DNA of 64,000 nt, taken from Lysobacteraceae bacterium (GTDB lineage: Bacteria > Pseudomonadota > Gammaproteobacteria > Xanthomonadales > Xanthomonadaceae). Every line of letters begins with the position of its first letter. The stretch's first letter is position 1. Location: the NCBI GenBank assembly GCA_016789405.1, contig JAEUPQ010000018.1:1-64000 (forward strand), in the 5' to 3' direction. The translations under genes and the position numbers were made by a program. This document shows, piece by piece, positions 33,609 through 42,042 of this stretch. The notes under the pieces were generated by a model. That model was given only the letters and a program-made list of their open reading frames with translations. It had not been told where the DNA came from and searched no databases.

Positions 33609-35165
33609 TCAGCCTGCCAACCGCTCGCGCATGGGCGAGAGCTGGGGCTCGTAATGCCACCACACGCCTGCGCGATCGCGCAGCACGCCCTGGCGCGCGG
33701 TGCCGGCGCTGGCGGTCGAGACACGCCCCCCCTGACGGGCGACATCGCTGAGTCCTTCCACCGGGCGCAGGCCGCAGTGTTCGAGCACACGCAACACAGT
33801 CGCTTCCGGCTCGGCGACGAGGTCGTCGTAGCGCACATCCAGTACGCGCCCGGGCAGGACTTCGGACCAGTGCGCCATCATTGCCCGGTAGGCACGGAAG
33901 AAGCCGGCCAGCTCTTCCTGTACGTACGAATACGTCGCAACACCCGCAAACAGCGTGCGGAGATTCGAAAAGCAGGTGTCCATCGGATCGCGAACCAGAT
34001 GGATGAAGCGCGCCTGCGGCATGGCGCGGGCGATCATGCCGACGTTCCAGAAATTCATCGGCAGCTTTTCGGTGAAGAACGGCTTGCCACGCGACAACCA
34101 CGACGCGTGGCGCGCGTAGTCCCGCGCGATCCTGTCGAAATCTGCGGATGCCAGCGACTTCACCGCCATCGCATCCAGTCCGTTGGGCAGGCTGCGGTCG
34201 ATCGCCAGCTCCATCTGTGCATCGAAGGCGCGGGTTTCGCCCGCATCGCCGACATCCGGGTGCCCGGCCAGCATGCGTTCGAGCAGGGTTGTACCGGAAC
34301 GATGCATGCCGACGATGAAGATCGGGACGTGAGGCTGCTCCACCGGACTGCCCTCGCGGACGAAGGCTGACGTGCATACCGCGCGCTGGGCGGCGATCAG
34401 CTCCGCCACGGGTGCCGGGTCGTACTGCACCAGGCGGCGCTTGACGGCACAGCCGCGCTTCAGCGCCTCCCAGGCGCCGGCGTAATCGCCGATGTCATGC
34501 AGTTCCTTGTGCAGCCCGTAGCACAGATAGGCTTCGCCCTGTCCGTCGCGCGTGACTTCGCCAAGCTGACGGCGCAGGCGATCGACATGGTTGCGCTCCG
34601 CGGACTGGGTCCGCACGCTGGCAAGCATCCAGGATGCCTGGAAAAAGCGTGGATTCGCCGCCAGCGTCGCCTCGTAGCACGACTCGGCAGCATCGCTCTC
34701 GCCATCGAAGAAATGCAGGTTGCCGCGAACGTAGCGCAGTGCGGCGGCCTGCGGATGCTTCGACAGCGCGGCTTCGGCCAATCGCTGGGCCGACGCGTTG
34801 GCATTGATCGCGCTGAGCATGACCACGCATCTTGCAAGCACGTCGGGCGGCGAACTCTCGAGCAGCCGTCGATCCTCCATGATCCGTTCGAGCGCCTCGA
34901 ATTCATTGAAGTAGCCCAGCCGCTGTCCCATCGAAAAGACCAGCGCCGGATGCTCGAGGGGCAGTCCCGCGGCCGAGCGGAGCACGGCATGCGATTCGCG
35001 ATGCGCGCCACGACGGGTCAACACGGTGGACAGGCCGATCGCCGAGGGCGGATATCCCGGACTGGCGTCCAGCGACCGCCGGTAGAGCGCCTCGGCAGCC
35101 GCGAGGTTCTTCGCGTCCTGGGCGCGTTCTGCCTGCATCCACAGGTCGTATGCAGCAGCGGTCAA
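33609..35165 (-). CDS. TPR-containing sulfotransferase
   Basis: The 518-residue protein has N-terminal tetratricopeptide repeats (about 1-230, for example AAEALYRRSLDASPGYPPSA) and a C-terminal sulfotransferase domain (about 270-500). The PAPS 5'-phosphosulfate loop is FIVGMHRSGTTLLERML, and the 3'-phosphate segment is FIHLVRDPMDTCFSNL. It would transfer sulfate from PAPS to a peptide, sugar or lipid. The start is TTG 35165, supported by GAGGTGA five bases upstream; ATG 35138 is the alternative. It follows a second sulfotransferase-like gene by 32 bases, so the two form an operon. There is no signal peptide. Confidence 0.9.
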   Translation of the reverse strand: MTAAAYDLWMQAERAQDAKNLAAAEALYRRSLDASPGYPPSAIGLSTVLTRRGAHRESHAVLRSAAGLPLEHPALVFSMGQRLGYFNEFEALERIMEDRRLLESSPPDVLARCVVMLSAINANASAQRLAEAALSKHPQAAALRYVRGNLHFFDGESDAAESCYEATLAANPRFFQASWMLASVRTQSAERNHVDRLRRQLGEVTRDGQGEAYLCYGLHKELHDIGDYAGAWEALKRGCAVKRRLVQYDPAPVAELIAAQRAVCTSAFVREGSPVEQPHVPIFIVGMHRSGTTLLERMLAGHPDVGDAGETRAFDAQMELAIDRSLPNGLDAMAVKSLASADFDRIARDYARHASWLSRGKPFFTEKLPMNFWNVGMIARAMPQARFIHLVRDPMDTCFSNLRTLFAGVATYSYVQEELAGFFRAYRAMMAHWSEVLPGRVLDVRYDDLVAEPEATVLRVLEHCGLRPVEGLSDVARQGGRVSTASAGTARQGVLRDRAGVWWHYEPQLSPMRERLAG

Positions 35166-35197
35166 GCGATCACCTCGTTCGGCTTGGGGCCCGGCGC

Positions 35198-36211
35198 TCA
35201 GCCGGCGCCTAGCGCCAGAGCCTGCGGGCGGATCACCGGCAGTATTTCACATTCGAACCAGTCGCGAGCCTCGGTCAATTCCCGGGCGAACATGCGCGAC
35301 AGCTGCTCCGCGTCCTGCTCGCGTCGACTTGCACTGTAGGCGGCCGAAGTCTGCTTGGCATTGACGTTCGCGACCGCCACCGCCCGGTCGTGCAGCGTGG
35401 CCATGTCTGCGGGAAGTCCCCACCATTCGAGACAATCGCGCGCTGCGCCGGAGAGATCCGCCAGCACCTGCGATGCATCCATGAAGCGCAGGCGGCCCGG
35501 CATCCGCTCATCGATGTCGACAAGCAATTCGCGCTGTGCCACCCATTGCAACGCGACAGCCGCAAGCAGCGATGGCGGATCGATCTCGCGCCCGGACAGT
35601 CGATGGCGCAGGCTGCCTGCACGCACCGCACGCTCGACGAGCGTCGGGACCTTGGCGTGTGTCTCGGGCGTCTTCTTGATGTTCGAGACGAGGAAATCCT
35701 CGAGCGAGGACAACAGCGCGATCGCCCGGCTGCCTGGCGTCGCCGCGAGCAGGTCCGCAGCGATGTTCAGCGCCGCGTGCGTCGGCTTCACCACCACCGC
35801 GCCGTCCTCGCGCCAGGGACGAAAGAGCAGGCGCGTGGTTGGCTGCATCCAGTCAGCCACAGCCATGCCCCGGTCGCGTGCGTCCGACAGCCGGCGCAGC
35901 ACCAGTGGCTCGCGGTAGACCATGCACGCGGGCGTGTCCTGCAGCGCACGCGCCAGCAGGGTGGAACAACAGAAGGAGGTGTGGAACAGCCAGGCTGCGC
36001 GCGGCGGCGCTGGCAATGCGGGCAGGGTCGGCAGCGACACGGGCGTCGCCGCTGCGAAATCCACGCCCAACCGGTTGTCCATGAATGCCGGGCCGGTGAC
36101 GTGCCCTTCGTCGATGCGAAGCATCGCGAAGCGCGGCGTCACCGGGTCCAGGTCGACCGGGAACCAGCGCGGATCGGTGAAATCGATGGCGGTCGGCGAT
36201 GCGCGCGTCAT
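35198..36211 (-). CDS. Sulfotransferase-like P-loop protein
   Basis: The 337-residue protein has a P-loop near residue 77 (AWLFHTSFCCSTLLARAL) that fits a PAPS-binding loop, then SRAIALLSSLEDFLVSN in place of the usual R-D-P segment. It resembles distant sulfotransferase-family members found beside TPR-sulfotransferases. The catalytic base is unclear, so it may be a partner or a divergent transferase. It starts at ATG 36211 directly after a terminator hairpin and lies upstream of the TPR-sulfotransferase on the same strand. Confidence 0.65.
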   Translation of the reverse strand: MTRASPTAIDFTDPRWFPVDLDPVTPRFAMLRIDEGHVTGPAFMDNRLGVDFAAATPVSLPTLPALPAPPRAAWLFHTSFCCSTLLARALQDTPACMVYREPLVLRRLSDARDRGMAVADWMQPTTRLLFRPWREDGAVVVKPTHAALNIAADLLAATPGSRAIALLSSLEDFLVSNIKKTPETHAKVPTLVERAVRAGSLRHRLSGREIDPPSLLAAVALQWVAQRELLVDIDERMPGRLRFMDASQVLADLSGAARDCLEWWGLPADMATLHDRAVAVANVNAKQTSAAYSASRREQDAEQLSRMFARELTEARDWFECEILPVIRPQALALGAG

Positions 36212-36235
36212 GCGCCGGAGATGCCGCCCGAAGCA

Positions 36236-36263
36236 ACGACGCGGGCATCAAGGCCCGCGTCGT
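36236..36263 (-). terminator. 11-bp hairpin between pckG and the sulfotransferase-like gene
   Basis: ACGACGCGGGC (36236-36246) and GCCCGCGTCGT (36253-36263) form a perfect stem with a six-base loop, 25 bases after the pckG stop in the direction of transcription. The T-run is weak. Confidence 0.6.
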
Positions 36264-36287
36264 GCGCGATGACCATCATCCGCAGGG

Positions 36288-38099
36288 TCACGCGTCGAGC
36301 TGCGCGGCGATGCGCTTCTGCTCGTCGATCAAGGCCTGCGGGATGCGCGGACCGTACTCCTCGAGATACTGGCCGATGCTGGCGAACTCGGCCCGCCAGC
36401 CGTCGCGCTCGAAACCGAACAGCTTCTCGCGCGCTTCGTCGCTCAGGCTCACGCCGTCGAGGTCGATGTCTTCCGCGCGCGGCAACGCGCCGATCGGCGT
36501 ATCGACGGCGCCGGCCGTGCCCTTCACGCGCTCGATCATCCACTCGAGCACGCGCAGGTTGTCGCCGAAACCCGGCCAGAGGAACTTGCCGTCGTCGCCC
36601 TTGCGGAACCAGTTGACGTGGAAGATCTTGGGAAGCTTCGCACCCGCCTGGTCGAAGGACAGCCAGTGCGCGAAGTAGTCGGCGAAGTTGTAGCCGCAGA
36701 ACGGCTTCATCGCCATCGGGTCGCGACGCATCACGCCGACCGCGCCTGTCGCGGCGGCAGTGGTTTCCGAGCCCATCGCGGCGCCGACCAGCACGCCATG
36801 CGTCCAGTCGCGCGCTTCGAACACCAGCGGCACGAGCGATGCGCGGCGACCGCCAAAGACGATCGCGCTGATCGGCACGCCCTGCGGATCCTCGGCCATC
36901 GGCGAGTACGAGGGACACTGCTTCGCGCTGACGGTGAAGCGGGAGTTGGGATGCGCGGCAGGACGCTTGGTGGCGTCGTAGGGCTCACCGCGCCAGTCGG
37001 TCACTGGCGTGCCGCTCTGCAGGCCTTCCCACCACGGCTGGTTGTCCGCGGTGACACCGACGTTGGTGAAGATGGTGTTCTTCTGGATCGTCTTCAGCGC
37101 GTTCGGGTTCGAATTGATGCTCGTGCCGGGCGCGACGCCGAAGAAGCCGGCTTCCGGATTGATCGCGTACAGGCGGCCATCGGCGCCGGGGCGCATCCAG
37201 CAGATGTCGTCGCCGACGGTGGTGACCTTCCAGCCGTCCTGGAGGTAACCCTCCGGCGGGATGAGCATCGCCAGGTTGGTCTTGCCGCAGGCAGACGGGA
37301 ACGCGGCGGCGATGTAGTGCGTCTCGCCCTGCGGATTCTCGACGCCGAGGATCAGCATGTGTTCGGCCAGCCAGCCTTCGCTGCGCGCCTGGTAAGAGGC
37401 GATGCGCAGCGCGTGGCACTTCTTGCCGAGCAGCGCGTTGCCGCCGTAGCCCGAGCCGTAGGACTTGATCGTCAGCTCTTCGGGGAAGTGCATGATGAAG
37501 CGGCGGTTCGGGTCGAGTTCGCCGATCGAATGCAGGCCCTTCACGAACGTGCCACCCGCCTCGCCTTCACGCTCGATGCGCGCCAGCGCGGCAGCGCCCA
37601 TGCGCGTCATGATCCGCATGTTGGCGACCACGTACGGCGAGTCGGTGATTTCGACGCCGCAGCGCGACAGCGGTGAATCGATCGGACCCATGCAGTACGG
37701 GATCACGTACAGCGTGCGACCGCGCATGCAGCCGGCGAACAGCGCGTCCATCTGCGCGTGGCCCTCTTCGGGCGCCATCCAGTGGTTGTTCGGACCAGCG
37801 TCGTCGGCGTGGCTGGTGCAGACAAAGGTCAGGTGCTCGACGCGCGCGACATCATCGGGATGCGAGCGGTGCAGCCAGCTGTCGGGATGCGTCTGTTCAT
37901 TGAGGCGGATCAGGGTGCCGTCGGCTTCCATCTTCGCAACGAGCGCGGCGTTTTCCTCGTCGCTTCCATCGCACCAGTGGATGGCATCGGGCTGGGTGAG
38001 GCGGGCGACTTCAGCCACCCATGCGTTCAACCCGGCGTGACGGCTGGGCACCTGTTTATGGGGGTCGGACGCAGTGCTGGCGGCGGCGATCGCATTCAT
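36288..38099 (-). CDS. pckG: Phosphoenolpyruvate carboxykinase (GTP)
   Basis: The 603-residue cytosolic enzyme converts oxaloacetate and GTP to PEP, CO2 and GDP, the entry step of gluconeogenesis. The nucleotide loop is AFPSACGKTNLAML near residue 277, followed by the metal-binding GDDICWMRPG, with the substrate segment RRFIMHFPEELTIKSYGSGYGGNALLGKKC-type region earlier (landmark SYGSGYGGNALL). The length is that of GTP-type enzymes (about 600-620) rather than the ATP type. It starts 13 bases after the TetR gene on the same strand, so the two are co-transcribed. Confidence 0.97.
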   Translation of the reverse strand: MNAIAAASTASDPHKQVPSRHAGLNAWVAEVARLTQPDAIHWCDGSDEENAALVAKMEADGTLIRLNEQTHPDSWLHRSHPDDVARVEHLTFVCTSHADDAGPNNHWMAPEEGHAQMDALFAGCMRGRTLYVIPYCMGPIDSPLSRCGVEITDSPYVVANMRIMTRMGAAALARIEREGEAGGTFVKGLHSIGELDPNRRFIMHFPEELTIKSYGSGYGGNALLGKKCHALRIASYQARSEGWLAEHMLILGVENPQGETHYIAAAFPSACGKTNLAMLIPPEGYLQDGWKVTTVGDDICWMRPGADGRLYAINPEAGFFGVAPGTSINSNPNALKTIQKNTIFTNVGVTADNQPWWEGLQSGTPVTDWRGEPYDATKRPAAHPNSRFTVSAKQCPSYSPMAEDPQGVPISAIVFGGRRASLVPLVFEARDWTHGVLVGAAMGSETTAAATGAVGVMRRDPMAMKPFCGYNFADYFAHWLSFDQAGAKLPKIFHVNWFRKGDDGKFLWPGFGDNLRVLEWMIERVKGTAGAVDTPIGALPRAEDIDLDGVSLSDEAREKLFGFERDGWRAEFASIGQYLEEYGPRIPQALIDEQKRIAAQLDA

Positions 38100-38112
38100 T
38101 TGGAGAGAGCTC

Positions 38113-38730
38113 TCAAGGACGGGGAATCTGCGGTGCCGGCGTCGCGGCCGGCGGAATCAGTGTGTCCATGACGTGTTCGACGTAGGACTCGAACTCGTCG
38201 TGGGCCAGGCGCGGGTGATGCAACTGCAGGCTCAGCTGCAGGAAGCCCACGTAAGCCGCGTAGGCGAGGCGCGCGCGATGCTGCGCGTCGACGCGGGCGA
38301 GGCCGGTCTGGCGGAAGGATGCGGAGAGGTAGTCGAGGCGACGTTGCGAGACGCGTTCGATCACAGGGCCGACCGCAGGATGATCCAGCGCCTTGAGCAG
38401 TTCGCTGTAAATCTTGTGCGACTTCACTTCGTGCGCGACCACCTGGAACAGCGCGCGCAATCGCTGGCGTGGATCGGCGACGACTTCGAGCTGTCCGAAA
38501 ACGGTTTCCTGTTCGACGGCTTCCCAACGTTCGAGCGCAGCGGAGAGCAATGCATCGCGCGACGGGAAGTGCCAGTAGAAACTGCCTTTCGTGACGCCGA
38601 GCCGGCGTGCGAGCGGTTCGACCGCAACTGCGGCGACGCCCTGTTCTGCGATGAGGTCGAGCGCGGCCTGGGCCCAATCTTCGGCACTGAGTCGCGCGTT
38701 GCGTTCGGTCTTGGCTGTGGCTTCGTTCAT
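38113..38730 (-). CDS. TetR-family repressor upstream of pckG and divergent from fadE
   Basis: The 205-residue protein has a TetR-type helix-turn-helix near residues 18-60 (VEPLARRLGVTKGSFYWHFPSRDALL) and an alpha-helical ligand domain. The position suggests a regulator of fatty-acid oxidation that senses acyl-CoA, like FadR/PsrA-type TetR proteins, but the ligand is inferred. ATG 38730 is chosen; another ATG two codons upstream is possible. The gene precedes pckG by 13 bases and diverges from fadE across a 249-base region with a palindrome. Confidence 0.88.
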   Translation of the reverse strand: MNEATAKTERNARLSAEDWAQAALDLIAEQGVAAVAVEPLARRLGVTKGSFYWHFPSRDALLSAALERWEAVEQETVFGQLEVVADPRQRLRALFQVVAHEVKSHKIYSELLKALDHPAVGPVIERVSQRRLDYLSASFRQTGLARVDAQHRARLAYAAYVGFLQLSLQLHHPRLAHDEFESYVEHVMDTLIPPAATPAPQIPRP

Positions 38731-38844
38731 GACCATATTGTAACCATACGGATCGGTTCGGAAAAGTATCGTTCTGCAATTCGTGTCCGGGTCACAGTCC
38801 ATCGGACAGAACCGGACCGGCCATTGACATTACGGAATCGCGAT

Positions 38845-38866
38845 ATCCATACTTCGGCGTATGGAT
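38845..38866. promoter_or_regulatory. Palindrome between the TetR gene and fadE, candidate operator
   Basis: ATCCATAC (38845-38852) and GTATGGAT (38859-38866) form perfect arms around six bases. The half-site CCATAC occurs again near 38745, next to the TetR start, in an A/T-rich stretch where ACCATA appears twice. This is the form expected of a TetR-type operator controlling both directions. Confidence 0.55.
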
Positions 38867-38979
38867 CGAATGGCGCCGGGACTGACCCGGGCCTGCCCCT
38901 GACCGTACGTCCGGGAACAGCCGACATTGCGATCCGGCCCCGTCACCCTACGCCGAGCCAGCCTCGCCGGAGTGTTTCC

Positions 38980-41475
38980 ATGAGTACCGTCCTCGGACTG
39001 ATCGCCCCACCGCTCATCCTTCTCAGCGCCGGCGCCTTCGTCGCCTACCACCGCCTGCGACTGGCGGTGTGGGTGGCGCTGTCGGGCGCCGCACTGGTCG
39101 CCGCCTGGTTCCTCGGCGCCCACCAGACGACCATCCTGGTCTGCGCGGGCCTGATGCTGCTGGCCGCAGTGCCGCTGCTGATCACGCCGCTGCGCAAGGT
39201 CGCGATCACCGCGCCGCTGCTGACCTTCTACACGAAGCTGCTGCCGCCGCTGTCCGACACCGAACGCACGGCGCTGGAGTCGGGCACGGTCGGTTTCGAG
39301 GGCGAGCTGTTCTCGGGCAAGCCGGACTGGGACAAGCTGCTGTCGCTGCCCAAGCCGGAGCTGACCGCGGAAGAGCAGGCCTTCCTCGACGGTCCGTGCG
39401 CCGAACTGTGCCGTCGCACCAACGACTGGGAGATCACCCACGTCCGCGCTGACCTGCCGCCGGAGCTGTGGGACTACATCAAGCAGAACAAGTTCTTCGG
39501 CCTGAACATCCCGAAGGAATACGGCGGCCTGGGCTTCTCGGCGCTGATGAACCACAAGGTCATCCAGAAGCTCGCCGCGGTTTCCAGCGTCGTCAGCTCG
39601 ACCGTCGGCGTACCCAACTCGCTGGGTCCGGCCGAACTGCTCATGCATTACGGCACCGAGGAACAGAAGCGCTACTACCTGCCGCGGCTGGCCGACGGCC
39701 GTGAAGTGCCCTGCTTCGCGCTGACCGGCCCGTTCGCCGGCTCCGACGCCACCTCCATCCCCGACTACGGCATCGTCTGCGAAGGCGAGTGGAACGGCGC
39801 CAAGGTGCTCGGCATCCGCCTCACGCTGAACAAGCGCTACATCACGCTGGCGCCCGTCGCCACGCTGATCGGCGTCGCGTTCCGCATGTACGACCCCGAC
39901 GGCCTGCTCGGCGATACGAAGGACATCGGCATCTCGCTGGCCCTGGTGCCGCGCGACACCGACGGCCTGGAGATCGGCCGCCGCCACTTCCCGCTGAACT
40001 CGCCGTTCCAGAACGGGCCGATCAAGGGCAAGGACGTGTTCGTGCCGCTGAGCCAGCTCATCGGTGGCGAAGACTACGCCGGCCAGGGCTGGCGCATGCT
40101 GATGGAATGCCTGTCGATCGGCCGTTCCATCACCTTGCCCTCCACGGCCAGCGGCGGCTCGAAGATGGGCGCGATCGTCACCGGCGCCTACGCACGCATC
40201 CGCAAGCAGTTCGGCCTCTCGGTCGGCCGCTTCGAAGGCGTCGAGGAAGCACTCGCGCGCATCGCGGGTCGTGCCTATGCCTGCAGCGCGCTGTCGGAAG
40301 CGACCGCCGCCGCCGTGGCGCGCGGCGAGAATCCGGCCGTGCCGTCGACCATCGCGAAGTACCACTGCACCGAGATGGGCCGTGAAGTCGCGCGCGACGT
40401 CATGGACATCCACGGCGGCAAGGGGATTATCTTGGGCCCGCGCAACTACGCCGGCCGCAACTGGCAATCGGTGCCGATCGCGATCACGGTCGAAGGCGCC
40501 AACATCATGACCCGCAGCCTGATGATCTTCGGCCAGGGCGCGATCCTCTGCCATCCGTGGGTGATGAAGGAAATGAAGGCCGCGCAGTTGGAAGACCCGC
40601 GCGCGCGCCTGGAGCAGTTCGACGACGCGCTGTTCGGCCACATCAGCTACGCGATCTCCAATGCCGTGCGCGCATGGTGGTTCGGCTTGACCGGCACCCG
40701 CATCGGCACCGCACCGGGCGGCGAGTACACGCGTCGCTGCTACCGCAAGCTCAACCGCTACTCGGCGGCGCTGGCGGTGATGGCCGACACCTCGATGCTG
40801 CTGCTCGGCGGCAAGCTGAAGTTCAAGGAATCGCTGTCCGGCCGCCTCGGCGACGTGCTCAGCCACCTGTACATCATCAGCGCGATGCTCAAGCGCTATG
40901 AAGACCAGGGTCGTCCGGTCGCGGACCATCCACTCCTGGCCTGGGCTTTCCACGACGCCGTGCACAAGATCGAACTCGCGCTCTCGGGCGCGCTGCGCAA
41001 CTTCCCGATCCGCCCGGTCGGCTGGCTGCTCTGGGCCGTGATCTTCCCCTGGGGCCGCCGCGCGCAGGCGCCGAGCGACCGCCTGGGCCACCGTGCCGCC
41101 AGCCTGCTGATGACGCCCTGCGAAGCGCGCGACCGCCTGGCCGAAGGCCTGTTCCTCGACCCGTGCGAGAACAATCCGGCCGGCCGCGTGAACAGCTACC
41201 TGTCGAAGGTGATCCTGGCCGAGCCGGTGGAGCGCAAGTTCCTCAAGGCGCTGAAGAACAGCGACATCGAAGCGCTGGAATTCGACGCGCAGCTCGACGA
41301 GGGCGTGCGCGAAGGCTGGATCACCGCGGACGAGCGCAAACAGCTGGAAGAACTGCGCGCGATGACGCTCGACACGATCATGGTCGACGACTTCGAATCG
41401 TGGGAGCTGCGCTCGGCCGGCTATCGCGAGGACATGCCGCCGGCGACCGGCAGCACGCGCCTCGCCGCGGCTTGA
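38980..41475 (+). CDS. fadE: Acyl-CoA dehydrogenase FadE
   Basis: The 831-residue protein matches the long, membrane-associated FadE of gammaproteobacteria (E. coli 814). Three N-terminal hydrophobic segments lie within residues 5-70, followed by the flavin-dependent dehydrogenase domain, with ALTGPFAGSDATSIPD, RDVMDIHGGKGIILGPRNYAG-type landmarks and VPIAITVEGANIMTRSLMIFGQ (short landmark TVEGANIMTRS). It catalyses the first step of fatty-acid beta-oxidation at the inner membrane. A hairpin terminator follows the stop. The divergent TetR gene and palindrome suggest repression that is lifted by fatty acids. Confidence 0.96.
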   Translation: MSTVLGLIAPPLILLSAGAFVAYHRLRLAVWVALSGAALVAAWFLGAHQTTILVCAGLMLLAAVPLLITPLRKVAITAPLLTFYTKLLPPLSDTERTALESGTVGFEGELFSGKPDWDKLLSLPKPELTAEEQAFLDGPCAELCRRTNDWEITHVRADLPPELWDYIKQNKFFGLNIPKEYGGLGFSALMNHKVIQKLAAVSSVVSSTVGVPNSLGPAELLMHYGTEEQKRYYLPRLADGREVPCFALTGPFAGSDATSIPDYGIVCEGEWNGAKVLGIRLTLNKRYITLAPVATLIGVAFRMYDPDGLLGDTKDIGISLALVPRDTDGLEIGRRHFPLNSPFQNGPIKGKDVFVPLSQLIGGEDYAGQGWRMLMECLSIGRSITLPSTASGGSKMGAIVTGAYARIRKQFGLSVGRFEGVEEALARIAGRAYACSALSEATAAAVARGENPAVPSTIAKYHCTEMGREVARDVMDIHGGKGIILGPRNYAGRNWQSVPIAITVEGANIMTRSLMIFGQGAILCHPWVMKEMKAAQLEDPRARLEQFDDALFGHISYAISNAVRAWWFGLTGTRIGTAPGGEYTRRCYRKLNRYSAALAVMADTSMLLLGGKLKFKESLSGRLGDVLSHLYIISAMLKRYEDQGRPVADHPLLAWAFHDAVHKIELALSGALRNFPIRPVGWLLWAVIFPWGRRAQAPSDRLGHRAASLLMTPCEARDRLAEGLFLDPCENNPAGRVNSYLSKVILAEPVERKFLKALKNSDIEALEFDAQLDEGVREGWITADERKQLEELRAMTLDTIMVDDFESWELRSAGYREDMPPATGSTRLAAA

Positions 41476-41496
41476 GCCATCGGACACATGTGACAA

Positions 41497-41526
41497 CGAA
41501 CGGCGGGCTGTCCCGCCGTTCGCTTT
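41497..41526 (+). terminator. Rho-independent terminator after fadE
   Basis: CGAACGGCGGG (41497-41507) and CCCGCCGTTCG (41512-41522) form a perfect 11-bp stem with a CTGT loop, followed by CTTTT. Confidence 0.9.
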
Positions 41527-41568
41527 TCAGGGACACGGAACCCAGGACTCGGAATACGGAACACGACC

Positions 41569-42042
41569 ATGGCCAACAAGACCCTCGCCCTGTACGAACG
41601 CTTCCGCCGCTGGCCCGCCGGGCACTGGCTGTTCACCCGCGCCATCTGCTTCAAGGCGCCCTACTTCGGCAGCATCTCGCCGCGCATCGAAACACTCGAA
41701 CCCGGTCGCTGCATCGCCTCGATCCGCCGCCACCGCGCGATCACCAACCACATCGGCAGCGTGCACGCGATCGCGATGTGCAACCTCGCCGAACTGGTCG
41801 GCGGGATGGTCACCGAAGTCAGCCTGCCCGACTCGATGCGCTGGATCCCCAAGGGCATGCACGTGCAGTACCTGAAGAAGGCGATGGGCACGATCCGCGC
41901 CGTCGCCACGCCGTCGATCCCGGTGGTGCACGCGGAGCAGGGCTACGAACTTCCGGTGGAGGTGGTACTCACCGACGATGCCGGCGACGCGGTGTTCAAG
42001 GCCACGATCTCGATGTGGATGTCGCCGAAGCCGGCGCGCTGA
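41569..42042 (+). CDS. DUF4442 hotdog-fold protein (putative thioesterase-like)
   Basis: The 157-residue protein fits the DUF4442 hotdog family, with HRAITNHIGSVHAIAMCNLAELVGG as the central helix segment and a C-terminal strand VVLTDDAGDAVFKATISMWMSPK. Relatives include acyl-CoA thioesterase-like PaaI-fold proteins. A role in acyl-CoA turnover fits the fadE gene 93 bases upstream, but a terminator separates them. The last 47 bases overlap, on the opposite strand, the end of the metallo-beta-lactamase-fold gene. Confidence 0.85.
   Translation: MANKTLALYERFRRWPAGHWLFTRAICFKAPYFGSISPRIETLEPGRCIASIRRHRAITNHIGSVHAIAMCNLAELVGGMVTEVSLPDSMRWIPKGMHVQYLKKAMGTIRAVATPSIPVVHAEQGYELPVEVVLTDDAGDAVFKATISMWMSPKPAR

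Noticed and set aside
38830..41496. An 888-codon minus-strand frame opposite fadE
   Set aside because: fadE is complete and strongly conserved; the antisense frame has no domains and starts within the terminator region.
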